Origin: Lacticaseibacillus chiayiensis
Lineage (GTDB): Bacteria > Bacillota > Bacilli > Lactobacillales > Lactobacillaceae
Reading direction: 5' to 3'
Assembly (NCBI RefSeq): GCF_004123795.1
Contig: NZ_MSSM01000020.1
Location: 1-61,004 of the forward strand
Length of the DNA stretch: 61,004 nt
Below the pieces are notes generated by a model. That model saw only the letters and a program-made list of their open reading frames with translations, was not told where the DNA came from and ran no database searches. The position numbers and the translations under genes were made by a program. Below, piece by piece: positions 8,280 to 16,017 of the stretch (within the stretch, counting starts at the first letter, position 1; every line of letters begins with the position of its first letter).

Positions 8280-9370
8280 AGATTTTTCTCCTTACGTAAA
8301 TCCAGACGCTGACGATCATGCGCCAGCCACCGACTCAAACCGGTTTCACTCACATGCGCAGCCACCTGAGCCAAAACAGTGCCGACAACAGTCAAAATAA
8401 TCGCCACCAAAACTGCCAAAAGCTCCACGCCGGCAAAACGGACCCCATCCTCGCGCGTCACTAAACGCACCAGGATCAGCCCGACAACACCTGTTAAGCC
8501 GCCGACTGCATTAATCGCAAAAGAATCAACCGCGTCATAGTATCTTTTCGTCTGCTGCATTTTCACAACCGCTGTCTGACACAACCCGCCGGAAACAACA
8601 GCAACCACTGCCATGGCGCCTGCTCCGACATAACCGACCAAAGCCGTACTGGTCACCAAACCGCATAAAACACCATTCAACAAATCGCCTAAGCTGACTT
8701 GTCGGGTTCGTCGATACACCGACCAGCTCCACCCTGCCATTGCCGCCATGACAGCAACCAGCGTTTTGACCAGTACCTGCAAAGCTTGAGCGTTCAAACT
8801 GCCCACGGGTGCCAGATTAAAGCCTAGCCAACCGACCAGTATCATAATCGTTGCGGCATAATCCGCGCGAAAATCATTCGCCGCAATCGCCTCCTGACTG
8901 CGCACCAGAGCCCGCGCCAAAACCAGGCTCGTCAACCCGGCTGTCAGATGCACGACAATGCCGCCGGAAAAATCCAACGCGCCTAATTGTTGCAGCCAAC
9001 CGCCATCAGCCCAAAGCCAATGCGCCAGCGGACAATACACCAACGCCGTCCAAACCGGCACAAACACCAGGAAATACCGGCTATGCTTAAAAGCAACAAC
9101 CGTCCCGATCAACATGGCAATCGCATATAAGTAAAAATCCATCTGCACCAAACCATTCAGCAATGCCGAAAAATTGTCGGCCTGCAACAAGCTGGTGCCA
9201 AACGCCAGGTCATTACCAAACAACACCCAGCAAGCGATGGCCACCATCAACGCACTGCTCATGCTCAGAAGCGCCGGCTGCTGCCGCGAGCGAGGCAACA
9301 TGCCAACATATAACAGCGGCACGCTAAAGATCATCGGCAGCATAATCAAGAAACAGACAAGTGCAAACAT
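8276..9370 (-). CDS. Divergent ammonium transporter (Amt/Mep/Rh family)
   Basis: A 364-residue integral membrane protein with about ten helices. The Amt core is recognisable: LAHWLWADGGWLQQLGALDF, the first pore His in GGIVVHLTAGL (His141), LVGWLGFN, and DAVDSFAINAVGGLTG near 279-294. In canonical transporters the last segment reads F-x-V-H-G-x-G-G; here the second pore His is Asn287. It is shorter than typical Amt (about 400-430 residues) and begins directly with the second canonical helix region. AAGGAGGT lies five bases before the start. It forms an operon with the flavoprotein, whose start overlaps its stop. No GlnK/PII gene is adjacent. It may not move ammonium in the standard way. Confidence 0.8.
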   Translation of the reverse strand: MFALVCFLIMLPMIFSVPLLYVGMLPRSRQQPALLSMSSALMVAIACWVLFGNDLAFGTSLLQADNFSALLNGLVQMDFYLYAIAMLIGTVVAFKHSRYFLVFVPVWTALVYCPLAHWLWADGGWLQQLGALDFSGGIVVHLTAGLTSLVLARALVRSQEAIAANDFRADYAATIMILVGWLGFNLAPVGSLNAQALQVLVKTLVAVMAAMAGWSWSVYRRTRQVSLGDLLNGVLCGLVTSTALVGYVGAGAMAVVAVVSGGLCQTAVVKMQQTKRYYDAVDSFAINAVGGLTGVVGLILVRLVTREDGVRFAGVELLAVLVAIILTVVGTVLAQVAAHVSETGLSRWLAHDRQRLDLRKEKNL

Positions 9371-9523
9371 ACATGACCTCCTTGTGAACTTTCGCTAGCC
9401 TGCTTTTTTAGGCTGCGAAAGCGTGTGATCTGTTGCGATTCAGCTGTCAAAAATCGTTCCCAGAAAAAGGGATACGTTCAATCGATGACGCCATTTTGAA
9501 GTAATCTACCTCGCTCCCTAAAA

Positions 9524-9583
9524 CGTAACTATTACGATTTAGAAAGCGACTGTTACAATATCATTATTGGTTAGCGGTGTCAA
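9524..9583 (-). promoter_or_regulatory. Promoter of the amt-flavoprotein operon with 13-bp palindrome
   Basis: Reading the minus strand: TTGACA (9583-9578), 17-bp spacer, TATTGT (9560-9555). A perfect 13-bp palindrome CGTAA-CTA-TTACG (9524-9536) sits about 20 bp downstream of the -10, with a related half GTAACAGTCG at 9547-9556. This is a good operator candidate; it does not match the GlnR/TnrA box TGTNAN7TNACA. Confidence 0.65.
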
Positions 9584-9597
9584 CTGATATTTTTGGC

Positions 9598-9631
9598 AAA
9601 AAAAGACGACACCTCTGCTAAAAGTGTCGCC
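9598..9631 (-). terminator. Rho-independent terminator, leftward
   Basis: On the minus strand GCGACAC...GTGTCGTC is followed by seven T. It stands between the small ORF at 9689 and the amt promoter, implying a leftward transcript ending here. Confidence 0.65.
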
Positions 9632-9688
9632 ATGCTGCCAATCTGTTTTCAAAAATAACTGGTGTTCGTTAGGCCGAGTTATCCCTGA

Positions 9689-9898
9689 TCACAAACGTTC
9701 CTTTCTCGAGAAATGGCAAACTGCTATTTCTCTTACGGTGTTAACAACCCAAATAAGTGGCATGATCGTCAATATATTCAACATTGCCTGTCTGAAGGTA
9801 TCGCCGATTAACATTCGGAAAAGAACATCTATCAGGTAGCAAATTGACCAAAAAATGAGCCTAAGAACCATACTAAATAGCGCCCCCAAACGATACAA
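9689..9898 (-). CDS. Possible small hydrophobic protein (doubtful)
   Basis: A 69-codon open frame with two hydrophobic segments separated by a short Arg-containing loop. Only TTG (9898) or an internal ATG (9871) could start it and neither has a clear ribosome site. The only support is the terminator on the same strand about 60 bp downstream and the absence of any other gene in 9371-9950. It may be a decayed remnant. Confidence 0.2.
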   Translation of the reverse strand: MYRLGALFSMVLRLIFWSICYLIDVLFRMLIGDTFRQAMLNILTIMPLIWVVNTVREIAVCHFSRKERL

Positions 9899-9950
9899 GC
9901 AGCGTCTTTTTTAGCCATTGCTTCTTATTCCACGTCTCCCATACAGCAAT

Positions 9951-10133
9951 TTATCTATATTTCTTCGAATAGAAATAATAGGCAAGACCGAGTCCGGTTC
10001 CAAGAAGCAAGCAAATCAAGATTAGAACGGGATTGAACCAATTGTTAGGGTTTGTGTTAACATTTGTGTTCAAATAGACCGCACCGGCGTAGACTGCGGC
10101 AACGCCCAGAACAGATTTAGGTTTTGGTGTCAT
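9951..10133 (-). CDS. Small membrane protein, 60 residues
   Basis: A 60-residue protein starting MTPKPKSVLG, with a weakly hydrophobic N-terminal helix (about 7-21), an Asn/Thr-rich loop (NTNVNTNPNNW), one strong membrane helix (about 34-53) and a basic C terminus (YSKKYR), the pattern of a two-helix membrane protein with cytosolic tail. The start at 10133 is chosen because AAGGAGAAA lies about seven bases upstream; the longer frame has no ribosome site. I do not recognise the family. It is separated from the cyd region by a terminator and is probably a single-gene unit. Confidence 0.6.
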   Translation of the reverse strand: MTPKPKSVLGVAAVYAGAVYLNTNVNTNPNNWFNPVLILICLLLGTGLGLAYYFYSKKYR

Positions 10134-10354
10134 GGAGTTTCTCCTTTTCTCTGAATGATTGGTAATGGCAATGAATGCCAACATCGAAACTAAATACATC
10201 GTGGGATAAGGTCTATTACAAAGTCATCTTTGTTTCTCCAGTATATGCATAAACTGCCATTCTTTGACAAAGAAAAATTAAACGCTGGCTTTTGGCCAAT
10301 TAACGTCGATTTAATCGTTTAGCCTTGCCTATTCAGGGTCTCCACGTCTTAACC

Positions 10355-10406
10355 CAAAAAAGACACCCGAAGTTCCACACAATCACTGTGGAAGTTTCAA
10401 GTGTCC
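10355..10406 (-). terminator. Terminator of the cyd-region transcript
   Basis: On the minus strand a stem of about 18 bp (GACACTTGAAACTTCCAC against GTGGAACTTCGGGTGTC) is followed by six T. It ends leftward transcription through the 64-residue gene just upstream. Confidence 0.9.
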
Positions 10407-10427
10407 TTACGCCGTACGCAACTTTTC

Positions 10428-10622
10428 TCAAACCTTGTGCCGACCATAACCCTTCAAGGTTGCGCGAACGGCAAATCCAAAGGCGATGGCGGCAATGCTG
10501 TACAAAGCGACCATGCCGTAGAATTTACTAATCGGGTTCCAGAATACCGGCCAGAAGACTTGGTAGAGCCAGAAGACAACGACTAGTAGGCCCCAGAAAA
10601 TGTTGATCCAGATTTTTTTCAT
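10428..10622 (-). CDS. Small Trp-rich membrane protein downstream of cydB
   Basis: A 64-residue protein starting MKKIWINIFW with two membrane helices (about 7-28 and 38-56) and five Trp, three of them clustered around the first loop (WLYQVFWPVFW), ending in a basic tail (KGYGRHKV). The ATG at 10622 is preferred to GTG at 10631 because AAAAGGAAG is nine bases before it. It is the first gene after cydB in the same orientation, separated by 147 bp that contain repeat copy B, and it has its own strong terminator. Cytochrome bd oxidases often have a small single-helix subunit (CydX/CydS), but this protein is longer and shows no recognisable similarity; a role there is only a possibility. Confidence 0.65.
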   Translation of the reverse strand: MKKIWINIFWGLLVVVFWLYQVFWPVFWNPISKFYGMVALYSIAAIAFGFAVRATLKGYGRHKV

Positions 10623-10643
10623 AGTACACACTTCCTTTTGCTG

Positions 10644-10760
10644 AGGCGTGAGCTGGCACGTTCAGGAGCCGGTGTATAAGTGGCCTTGGCGTGATATGTC
10701 GGACTGACTATTGCGCCCAAGGTTCTTATACGCAGGCTCCTGCGCCAGCGAACGCGTTAA
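10644..10760. repeat. Dispersed hairpin repeat, copy B
   Basis: Same family as copy A. Inner arms are GTATAAGTGGCCTTGG and CCAAGGTTCTTATAC; the A-T pair replacing G-C relative to copy A is present on both arms. Middle arms CAGGAGCC/GGCTCCTG. It lies between cydB and the small Trp-rich gene. Confidence 0.85.
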
Positions 10761-10769
10761 TGCTGACGT

Positions 10770-11789
10770 CTAGATCATTGGCGATGCCGGTTCATGGTAA
10801 TACTTGTTGATGAGGTGATAGGCCGTTGCCTGTAAGCCGACCATTAAGTTAATGGTGAAGCCAAACAGCCATGCAGTCCACAGCAGTGATACCGGGCCGC
10901 TGGTGGCAGTTAGGGCTGTGACTGAGGTGCCGCGCGTCCGGCCAACGATGAGCGTTGGGAAGACGCTGAGGAAGATGGTGTAAATGAAACTTGCCATCGT
11001 GCCGACACTCAGCCAGAACGCCACACGTTGATGCTGGTTAGCAATGGCCCATGACTCAACTCCGAGGAACGCAACCAGTAAAATCAGCAAGAACGAGATG
11101 AGGATTGGCCGATTGGTGAAGAAACGGGTATAAAACGGCAATAGCGCTACGAACAAGGCAACTGCGGCATACAGTGCCCAAGTTGTCCGCTTCAATGCAA
11201 CTGTTAACTGTTCAGCGACATCGACTTTGACTTTTTTAATCACCCGCGTCAAGCCGACATTCAGACTCAGTAAGACGGCTAAAATACCGCCTAAGAGCGT
11301 GAACGGTGTCAAAATGTCGCCCATGCTGGCATAGACAAAGCCGTTGCGGATCGGCACCCCACTGACTGTCGAGCTGAAGATAATCCCGAGCAGGAACGGT
11401 GGAATCAGACTGCCAATAAATAAAGCCCAATCCCAGAACCGATTGTAGTGGCGACTGTGCCATTGATTGCGATAATCAAACGCAACCCCGCGAAAAATCA
11501 GGAAGAACAACATGAGGAAAAACAGAGGGTAATAGCCGGAAGTCAAAGCCGAATACCAGCCGGGATAAGCGGCGAACATGACAGCAAACGCCGTAACGGC
11601 CCATGTTTCATTGCCACCCCACACTGGACCGGTGACCTTCATGATCTGTTGCCGCTGCGACAAATCATCACCCACAAAGAATGTCGCCATACCGGCACCG
11701 AAATCAGCGCCGTCAAGGACAAAGAACAACATTAACTCGGTTGAAATGATTCCGAGAAAAATGACTTGTAAATTGGAAAGACTAGGCAT
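10770..11789 (-). CDS. cydB: Cytochrome bd quinol oxidase subunit II
   Basis: A 339-residue membrane protein, the CydB subunit of the cytochrome bd terminal oxidase, which reduces O2 with quinol electrons. The N-terminal pattern LFFVLDGADFGAGMATFF and WGGNETWAVTAF are hallmarks of CydB, and eight to nine hydrophobic helices follow. The longer frame begins inside cydA; I chose Met at 11789 because GGAGGCG lies seven bases before it and the sequence then aligns with the family. It overlaps the end of cydA by eight bases. Lactobacilli of this group lack haem synthesis, so function depends on supplied haem and menaquinone. cydC and cydD, often next in the operon, are not here. Confidence 0.95.
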   Translation of the reverse strand: MPSLSNLQVIFLGIISTELMLFFVLDGADFGAGMATFFVGDDLSQRQQIMKVTGPVWGGNETWAVTAFAVMFAAYPGWYSALTSGYYPLFFLMLFFLIFRGVAFDYRNQWHSRHYNRFWDWALFIGSLIPPFLLGIIFSSTVSGVPIRNGFVYASMGDILTPFTLLGGILAVLLSLNVGLTRVIKKVKVDVAEQLTVALKRTTWALYAAVALFVALLPFYTRFFTNRPILISFLLILLVAFLGVESWAIANQHQRVAFWLSVGTMASFIYTIFLSVFPTLIVGRTRGTSVTALTATSGPVSLLWTAWLFGFTINLMVGLQATAYHLINKYYHEPASPMI

Positions 11790-13260
11790 GACTGAACGCC
11801 TCCTTTGCAAACGGATCTGGAATGGTCCGGTCTTCCGGATAATCGCCGGTAATCTGTGGCAAGCCACGGGTGACGGTACGATGCGAGATATAAATCATGG
11901 TGCTTACCAAGAAGACGTCAGCAATGAAGAACAATGCGAGACTCGTCCCCGCCTCCGTCGCCGTCAAACTTGGCGAAACCGCATCATACTGTGTCAATAA
12001 GCCGTAGACAACAAATGGATAGCGCCCGACTTCAGCAACAATCCAGCCTGAAGTAAATGTCAGGTACGGAAGCCATAACGTCCAGCCCAACGTCCGCAGC
12101 GTCTTTGGATGCTCCTCAATCGTCGACTCACGCCGATGCAGCATAATCGTTGCAAACAGCGCAAACATGGTGAAGAAGTAGCCTGCATAAACCATCAAGT
12201 GCATGGTCCAAAACAGCAATGTAACAGGCGGGTAGTAGTTCATCTGGCCGTCATAAGATTTGGCAACGGTCTTATCGAACTTCGCGTGATACATTTTGGC
12301 GACTTGGTTCATACCCGGCATCGCACCCGTGAAGGTGTTTTTACCAAAATACGTCCCCATCGCCGGAATGGAAATGGCTTTGGTTGTGTGATCCTTTTCG
12401 TTGATCAACGCAGCCATTGCCCATGGCGCACCGGTTGTGGCACTGCCTTCCAAATCATAGCGTCCTTCAATTGCCGTAAACTTCATCGGCTGTAAGGCAG
12501 CAGTGGCAGCACCTTGATCGTCACCTTGCGCCGGCTGCATGAAGGCTGCGGGCAATGCGATCAACAAACCGATTTGAACTGCAACTTTAAACGCCTCGGT
12601 ATCACGCTTATGCAGGATCTGCCAAGCCGAGATACCAGCTGTCACAAAGCCGCCGGTGATCAGAATTGCAAATAAAACGTGTAAAAATTCCGGTCGGTAC
12701 TGTGGATTCTGCAGCAACGTAATCAAACTGTCCAAACGCGCACGGCCGTTCTCCAAGTGGAACCCATAAGGATTTTGCATAAAGGCATTAATAGCAAGGA
12801 TCCAAACAACGGAAAACAGTGATGCGCCAAATATCCCAACGCCCAACCAAGCATGGGCACGTTTTGGCAATTTACCCCACGTAAACCGCCACAAGCCGAT
12901 GATGGTGGATTCAATGAAGAATGAAATCATACTTTCAATTGCCAGTGGGACACCAGCAACGTCGCCCATCAAGCGGGTAAAGGCCGACCAGTTCATGCCG
13001 AATTGAAATTCCATAATCAACCCGGTAACAACACCCGTCCCAAAACTGAAGAAGAAGATGCGGCTAAAGAATAGCGTTAAACGACCGTACTTTTCATTGT
13101 CACCGCGACTATAGGCATATAAAAATTCAAAAATCATGGTCGTCAGCAACATCCCGATGGTGGTTGTCACAAATAGAAAGTGCGTAATGGCGGTCACCGC
13201 AAACTGCATTCGCGATAAGTTCGTTACAGCCAACGGGATCGCGGCTAATGTGAGTCCCAT
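11782..13260 (-). CDS. cydA: Cytochrome bd quinol oxidase subunit I
   Basis: A 492-residue haem-bearing subunit of cytochrome bd. Haem ligands can be placed by family pattern: His27 in TAITHFLFV (b595), His194 in FLHVLFA and Met356 in HLMVYAG (b558), with the acidic SFFIEST helix. The extracellular quinol loop (about 245-345) is of the short type. The normally strict GRQPW motif reads GRYPF (412-416). Start: ATG at 13260 with AGAGGTG six bases upstream; GTG at 13269 lies inside that site. It is first in the cydAB operon. A cre-like site lies 121 bp upstream, which suggests CcpA control. Confidence 0.95.
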   Translation of the reverse strand: MGLTLAAIPLAVTNLSRMQFAVTAITHFLFVTTTIGMLLTTMIFEFLYAYSRGDNEKYGRLTLFFSRIFFFSFGTGVVTGLIMEFQFGMNWSAFTRLMGDVAGVPLAIESMISFFIESTIIGLWRFTWGKLPKRAHAWLGVGIFGASLFSVVWILAINAFMQNPYGFHLENGRARLDSLITLLQNPQYRPEFLHVLFAILITGGFVTAGISAWQILHKRDTEAFKVAVQIGLLIALPAAFMQPAQGDDQGAATAALQPMKFTAIEGRYDLEGSATTGAPWAMAALINEKDHTTKAISIPAMGTYFGKNTFTGAMPGMNQVAKMYHAKFDKTVAKSYDGQMNYYPPVTLLFWTMHLMVYAGYFFTMFALFATIMLHRRESTIEEHPKTLRTLGWTLWLPYLTFTSGWIVAEVGRYPFVVYGLLTQYDAVSPSLTATEAGTSLALFFIADVFLVSTMIYISHRTVTRGLPQITGDYPEDRTIPDPFAKEAFSHA

Positions 13261-13380
13261 TTTGATCACCTCTGATAATCAAACCCCAGATATAAAATTC
13301 ATTTTGCGATTCTGATCATCGTCATTGTAAAACGAAATCAAAATTTGATATAACGATAAGCTTGTGATTTTATTTGCATT

Positions 13381-13394
13381 TGCTAACGCTTTCA
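13381..13394 (-). promoter_or_regulatory. cre-like site upstream of cydAB
   Basis: Minus strand TGAAAGCGTTAGCA matches the CcpA operator consensus TGWAARCGYTWNCW at every position. Catabolite control of cydAB is known in other low-GC Gram-positives. The site may lie above the promoter; I could not fix the -35/-10 elements. Confidence 0.55.
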
Positions 13395-13556
13395 TAAGCT
13401 TTCTATCAGAAGACCGCTGTTCAGGATTTGTCTTAAGAAAATAACGATGGGACAGGCCTAAGATGATCCCGTTATGACGATTTTTAGCGGAAAAGATGAG
13501 AGATTGGTTGACACCTCTGATCCACGATTTTTGCGTCGTATCAGGATTTTAATTCT

Positions 13557-13585
13557 TTGCATCAACGCTTTTAAACCGTTAAACT
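13557..13585 (+). promoter_or_regulatory. Promoter of the DJ-1/PfpI gene
   Basis: TTGCAT (13557-13562), 17-bp spacer, TAAACT (13580-13585), ending 36 bases before the start codon. The stretch 13395-13556 between the two divergent regulatory regions holds nothing else I can identify. Confidence 0.5.
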
Positions 13586-13621
13586 AAAATAGTAATACCT
13601 TTTGAAAGGAGTTTTTTTACC

Positions 13622-14128
13622 ATGGCAAAAATTGCTGTATTGGTTACCGACAACTTCGAGGATGCGGAACTTACCTCACCTGTCGAAGCATTAAAGGATC
13701 AGGGGCATGACGTGACTTTGATCGAAACCCAAGCCGGCAAGCAAATTACCGGTAAACACGGCGCAACCGCAACCATCGATACCACGATTACCGATGTGAA
13801 ACCGGATGATTTTGACGGCTTGCTGCTCCCCGGCGGCTTTTCGCCAGACGAACTCCGGGCCGATGAACGTTTTGTTGATTTCGTCAAAGCCTTCCTCTTG
13901 GCCGACAAGCCAGTCTTTGCAATCTGCCACGGACCGCAATTCTTCATTCAGACAGGCTTGGCTAAGGGTCGTACGATGACTGCTTACACAACGGTTCGTC
14001 CGGATCTTTATTACGCCGGTGCGATCGTGAAAAATGAACCGGTTGTCGTTGACCACAACTTAGTCACCAGCCGGACACCTGATGACTTGCCGGAGTTCAA
14101 TAAAGCGATGTTGGCGCACTTAAAGTAA
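13622..14128 (+). CDS. DJ-1/PfpI-family protein (YhbO/PfpI-like)
   Basis: A 168-residue type-1 glutamine-amidotransferase-like fold of the PfpI/YhbO subgroup, implicated in protein repair, methylglyoxal handling or stress tolerance. The nucleophile elbow is VFAICHGPQFF, with the Cys near residue 101 followed by His, and the GLLLPGGFSPDELR loop carries the conserved Gly-Gly and an acidic residue that tunes the Cys. AAAGGAG lies about ten bases upstream of the ATG. It is monocistronic, with its own promoter and a shared convergent terminator. Whether it acts as a protease, glyoxalase or deglycase cannot be decided from sequence. Confidence 0.9.
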   Translation: MAKIAVLVTDNFEDAELTSPVEALKDQGHDVTLIETQAGKQITGKHGATATIDTTITDVKPDDFDGLLLPGGFSPDELRADERFVDFVKAFLLADKPVFAICHGPQFFIQTGLAKGRTMTAYTTVRPDLYYAGAIVKNEPVVVDHNLVTSRTPDDLPEFNKAMLAHLK

Positions 14129-14157
14129 ATTAACGGTGCTAACTGACAAGCACAAAG

Positions 14158-14204
14158 AAAAAAAAGGATGTTTCTGCCGCGATTAGCAGAAACATCCTTT
14201 TTAA
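14158..14204. terminator. Bidirectional terminator between the pfpI-like gene and rpsR
   Basis: A 14-bp stem AAGGATGTTTCTGC/GCAGAAACATCCTT with an A-run on the left and a T-run on the right, serving both converging transcripts. Confidence 0.9.
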
Positions 14205-14213
14205 ATACCTATA

Positions 14214-14450
14214 TTAGTCTTCCGAAACAAACGGCAGAAGACCCATAATCCGCGCTCGCTTGATTGCGATCGTCAGCTTACGTTGGTTCTTAGCGCTGGT
14301 GCCGGTTACCCGACGTGGCAAAATCTTGCCTCGTTCTGAGATAAACCGATCCAACAAGTTCGTGTCTTTATAATCGATGTACTCGATGTGGTTAGCGGCG
14401 ATGAAGTCGACTTTACGACGACGACGGCCACCACGGCGTTGTTGTGCCAT
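14214..14450 (-). CDS. rpsR: 30S ribosomal protein S18
   Basis: A 78-residue S18 of normal length. The basic N terminus ([11 protein letters not shown]) and the conserved [25 protein letters not shown] core, ending with [11 protein letters not shown], are diagnostic. S18 pairs with S6 on the platform of the small subunit. It is the last gene of the rpsF-ssb-rpsR operon, conserved across bacteria, and is followed by a strong terminator. A ribosome site AGGAGGAATT precedes the ATG. Confidence 0.97.
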   Translation of the reverse strand: MAQQRRGGRRRRKVDFIAANHIEYIDYKDTNLLDRFISERGKILPRRVTGTSAKNQRKLTIAIKRARIMGLLPFVSED

Positions 14451-14539
14451 GAGAATTCCTCCTTCTCTATCAAAGATTCCAAGTCGACATTGCTTCCTTA
14501 CGAACCAATGTCTTTGCTAAGCATGACCTTAGTCACACA

Positions 14540-15133
14540 TTAGAATGGCAGATCATCATCGGAAATATCGATCGGTTTACCGTTATTGGCAAAAGGATCG
14601 GGATTAGCAGTATTGCCATTGTTGCCTTGGCTTTGACCTGCTGCCGGGTTTTGGCCCGGATTCGATGATGGCGCATTGTTCGGGGCGCTTTGGGAACCAA
14701 AGCTAGGTGGCGTTTGCGGCTGCTGGTTATTTCCAAACTGTTGCCCACCGCCGTAATTCTGGTTGCCTTGGCCAGCCGGATTCGCAGGTTCGGACGGCCG
14801 CTGCTGTGTCGTTGCCCGTGATTCCAACAATGCAAAGTTCTCAACGACGACTTCGGTCACATAGACTTTCTGCCCTTGCGCATTATCGTAAGAACGCGTC
14901 TGAATGTGCCCTTCAATCCCGACCAGTGAGCCTTTCTTGGTGAAGTTTGCGAAATTCTCCGCTGACTTACGCCAGATCACACAATTGATAAAGTCGGTTT
15001 CCCGTTCACCGTTTGCACTGCGGAACTGGCGATCAACGGCCAAAGTGAATGAACCGACAGCTGTACCGTTTTGTGTATAGCGTAAGTCAACATCTCTGGT
15101 TAAACGACCTGTCAATGCAACACTGTTAAGCAT
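14540..15133 (-). CDS. ssb: Single-stranded DNA-binding protein (essential SSB)
   Basis: A 197-residue SSB. Residues 1-108 form the OB fold ([20 protein letters not shown] start), followed by a long Gly/Gln/Asn/Pro-rich linker and the acidic tip DISDDDLPF that binds partner proteins such as RecO, PriA and polymerase subunits. It coats single-stranded DNA at forks. It lies between rpsF and rpsR, the usual position of the housekeeping SSB, so this copy rather than the shorter paralogue at 15.6 kb is the replicative one. Confidence 0.96.
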   Translation of the reverse strand: MLNSVALTGRLTRDVDLRYTQNGTAVGSFTLAVDRQFRSANGERETDFINCVIWRKSAENFANFTKKGSLVGIEGHIQTRSYDNAQGQKVYVTEVVVENFALLESRATTQQRPSEPANPAGQGNQNYGGGQQFGNNQQPQTPPSFGSQSAPNNAPSSNPGQNPAAGQSQGNNGNTANPDPFANNGKPIDISDDDLPF

Positions 15134-15162
15134 GCCGTAGCGCCCCTTTCAAAAAGTTACAA

Positions 15163-15459
15163 TTAGTCTTCTCGCTTCACGATCATGTGACGCAGAATAT
15201 CATTATTGATCTTGGCAAGACGGTCAAATTCATTGATCGCTTTGTCATCTTCTGCGGACAAGTTCACAATATGATAGAGACCTTCGTTATACTTGTTGAT
15301 CTCATATGCGAGCTTACGCTTTTGCCAATCCTTGGAATCAATGATGCTGGCACCATTTTCCTTCAAAATATTGTCAAAACGTTCAACCAAATCAGTCTTT
15401 GCAGCTTCGTCTAAATCAGGACGAATGATGTAAGTTACTTCATACTTGGTTTCAGCCAT
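15163..15459 (-). CDS. rpsF: 30S ribosomal protein S6
   Basis: A 98-residue S6 with the family opening [14 protein letters not shown] and the conserved [21 protein letters not shown] strand. It forms a heterodimer with S18 on the 30S platform. A strong ribosome site (AAGGAGGTGA) precedes the start. It heads the rpsF-ssb-rpsR operon; the leader contains a CCGG-type hairpin that may be the autoregulatory S6:S18 site. Confidence 0.97.
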   Translation of the reverse strand: MAETKYEVTYIIRPDLDEAAKTDLVERFDNILKENGASIIDSKDWQKRKLAYEINKYNEGLYHIVNLSAEDDKAINEFDRLAKINNDILRHMIVKRED

Positions 15460-15486
15460 GACGATTCACCTCCTTATGGACTTTAG

Positions 15487-15507
15487 GCCCCGGTCGTTTG
15501 CCGGAGC
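15487..15507 (-). promoter_or_regulatory. Possible S6:S18-binding leader hairpin of rpsF
   Basis: In the rpsF leader (minus strand) a 7-bp stem GCTCCGG/CCGGGGC closes a loop CAAACGA about 30 bases before the start. Known rpsF leaders in many bacteria carry a CCG-containing hairpin bound by the S6:S18 dimer. The position fits; exact match to that motif needs a covariance model. Confidence 0.4.
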
Positions 15508-15553
15508 AAGGAGTAATAAGGCTACAAAAATAGCCGGATACTCACGAAGTAAA

Positions 15554-15559
15554 ATTGTA
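15554..15559 (-). promoter_or_regulatory. Extended -10 of the rpsF operon promoter
   Basis: Minus strand TGCTACAAT, an extended TGn-TACAAT element, about 95 bases before rpsF. No good -35 (TAGTAT at 17 bp). Confidence 0.4.
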
Positions 15560-15585
15560 GCATAGATTCGCTCCGAATACTACTG

Positions 15586-16017
15586 CTAAAATGGTAAATC
15601 ATCTGTGGCCAGCTCCGGCGATGCAGACGGATCTCTCGCCGGCATGCCATCAGTGCCGGTTGCCTGCAAGGTGCCGGTCCGCCGACTTTCGGTCATCGCC
15701 CGCGACTCCAACCACGCAAAATTATCAACCACCACCGACGTTCGCCACTTCTGTTCACCTTGTTTATTTTCAAAATGGTTGTTACTGATGCGCCCGGCAA
15801 CGCCGATGAGCGACCCCTTCGTTGTTGAGCTGGCAAACGTCAACGCCCGTTTGCCAAAAATCACGCACTCGATAAAATCCGTTTCGCGTTGTCCGGTTTT
15901 GTTCTTAAAAACCCGATCCACAGCCAACGTAAAACGAACCAGCTCAAGATCGGCTGCTGTTTTAAACACCTCTGGTTCCTTCGTCAGCCGACCGGTTAAA
16001 CTCACACAATTTAGCAT
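15586..16017 (-). CDS. Second single-stranded DNA-binding protein (SsbB-like)
   Basis: A 143-residue SSB paralogue. The OB fold (1-107) parallels the operon SSB but differs clearly (LTKEPEVFKTAADLELVRFTLAVDR); the linker is short and the tip ELATDDLPF is retained, so it should still bind partner proteins. The length and architecture fit the SsbB type that in Firmicutes serves natural transformation or recombination. It sits immediately upstream of the rpsF promoter in the same direction with its own start. No competence genes are adjacent. Confidence 0.88.
   Translation of the reverse strand: MLNCVSLTGRLTKEPEVFKTAADLELVRFTLAVDRVFKNKTGQRETDFIECVIFGKRALTFASSTTKGSLIGVAGRISNNHFENKQGEQKWRTSVVVDNFAWLESRAMTESRRTGTLQATGTDGMPARDPSASPELATDDLPF

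Noticed and set aside
9524-9556. GlnR/TnrA box for the amt-like gene
   Set aside because: Tempting by function, but spacing and bases do not fit TGTNAN7TNACA; the 13-bp CGTAA-CTA-TTACG palindrome is a different motif.
11578-12000. 140-codon plus-strand frame opposite cydA/cydB
   Set aside because: It is antisense to two well-defined genes and its composition mirrors their complement.
13372-13389. Rex site upstream of cydAB (TTGTGATTTTATTTGCAT)
   Set aside because: Only the left half fits TTGTGA-N6-TCACAA; the right half is too far from consensus to claim.
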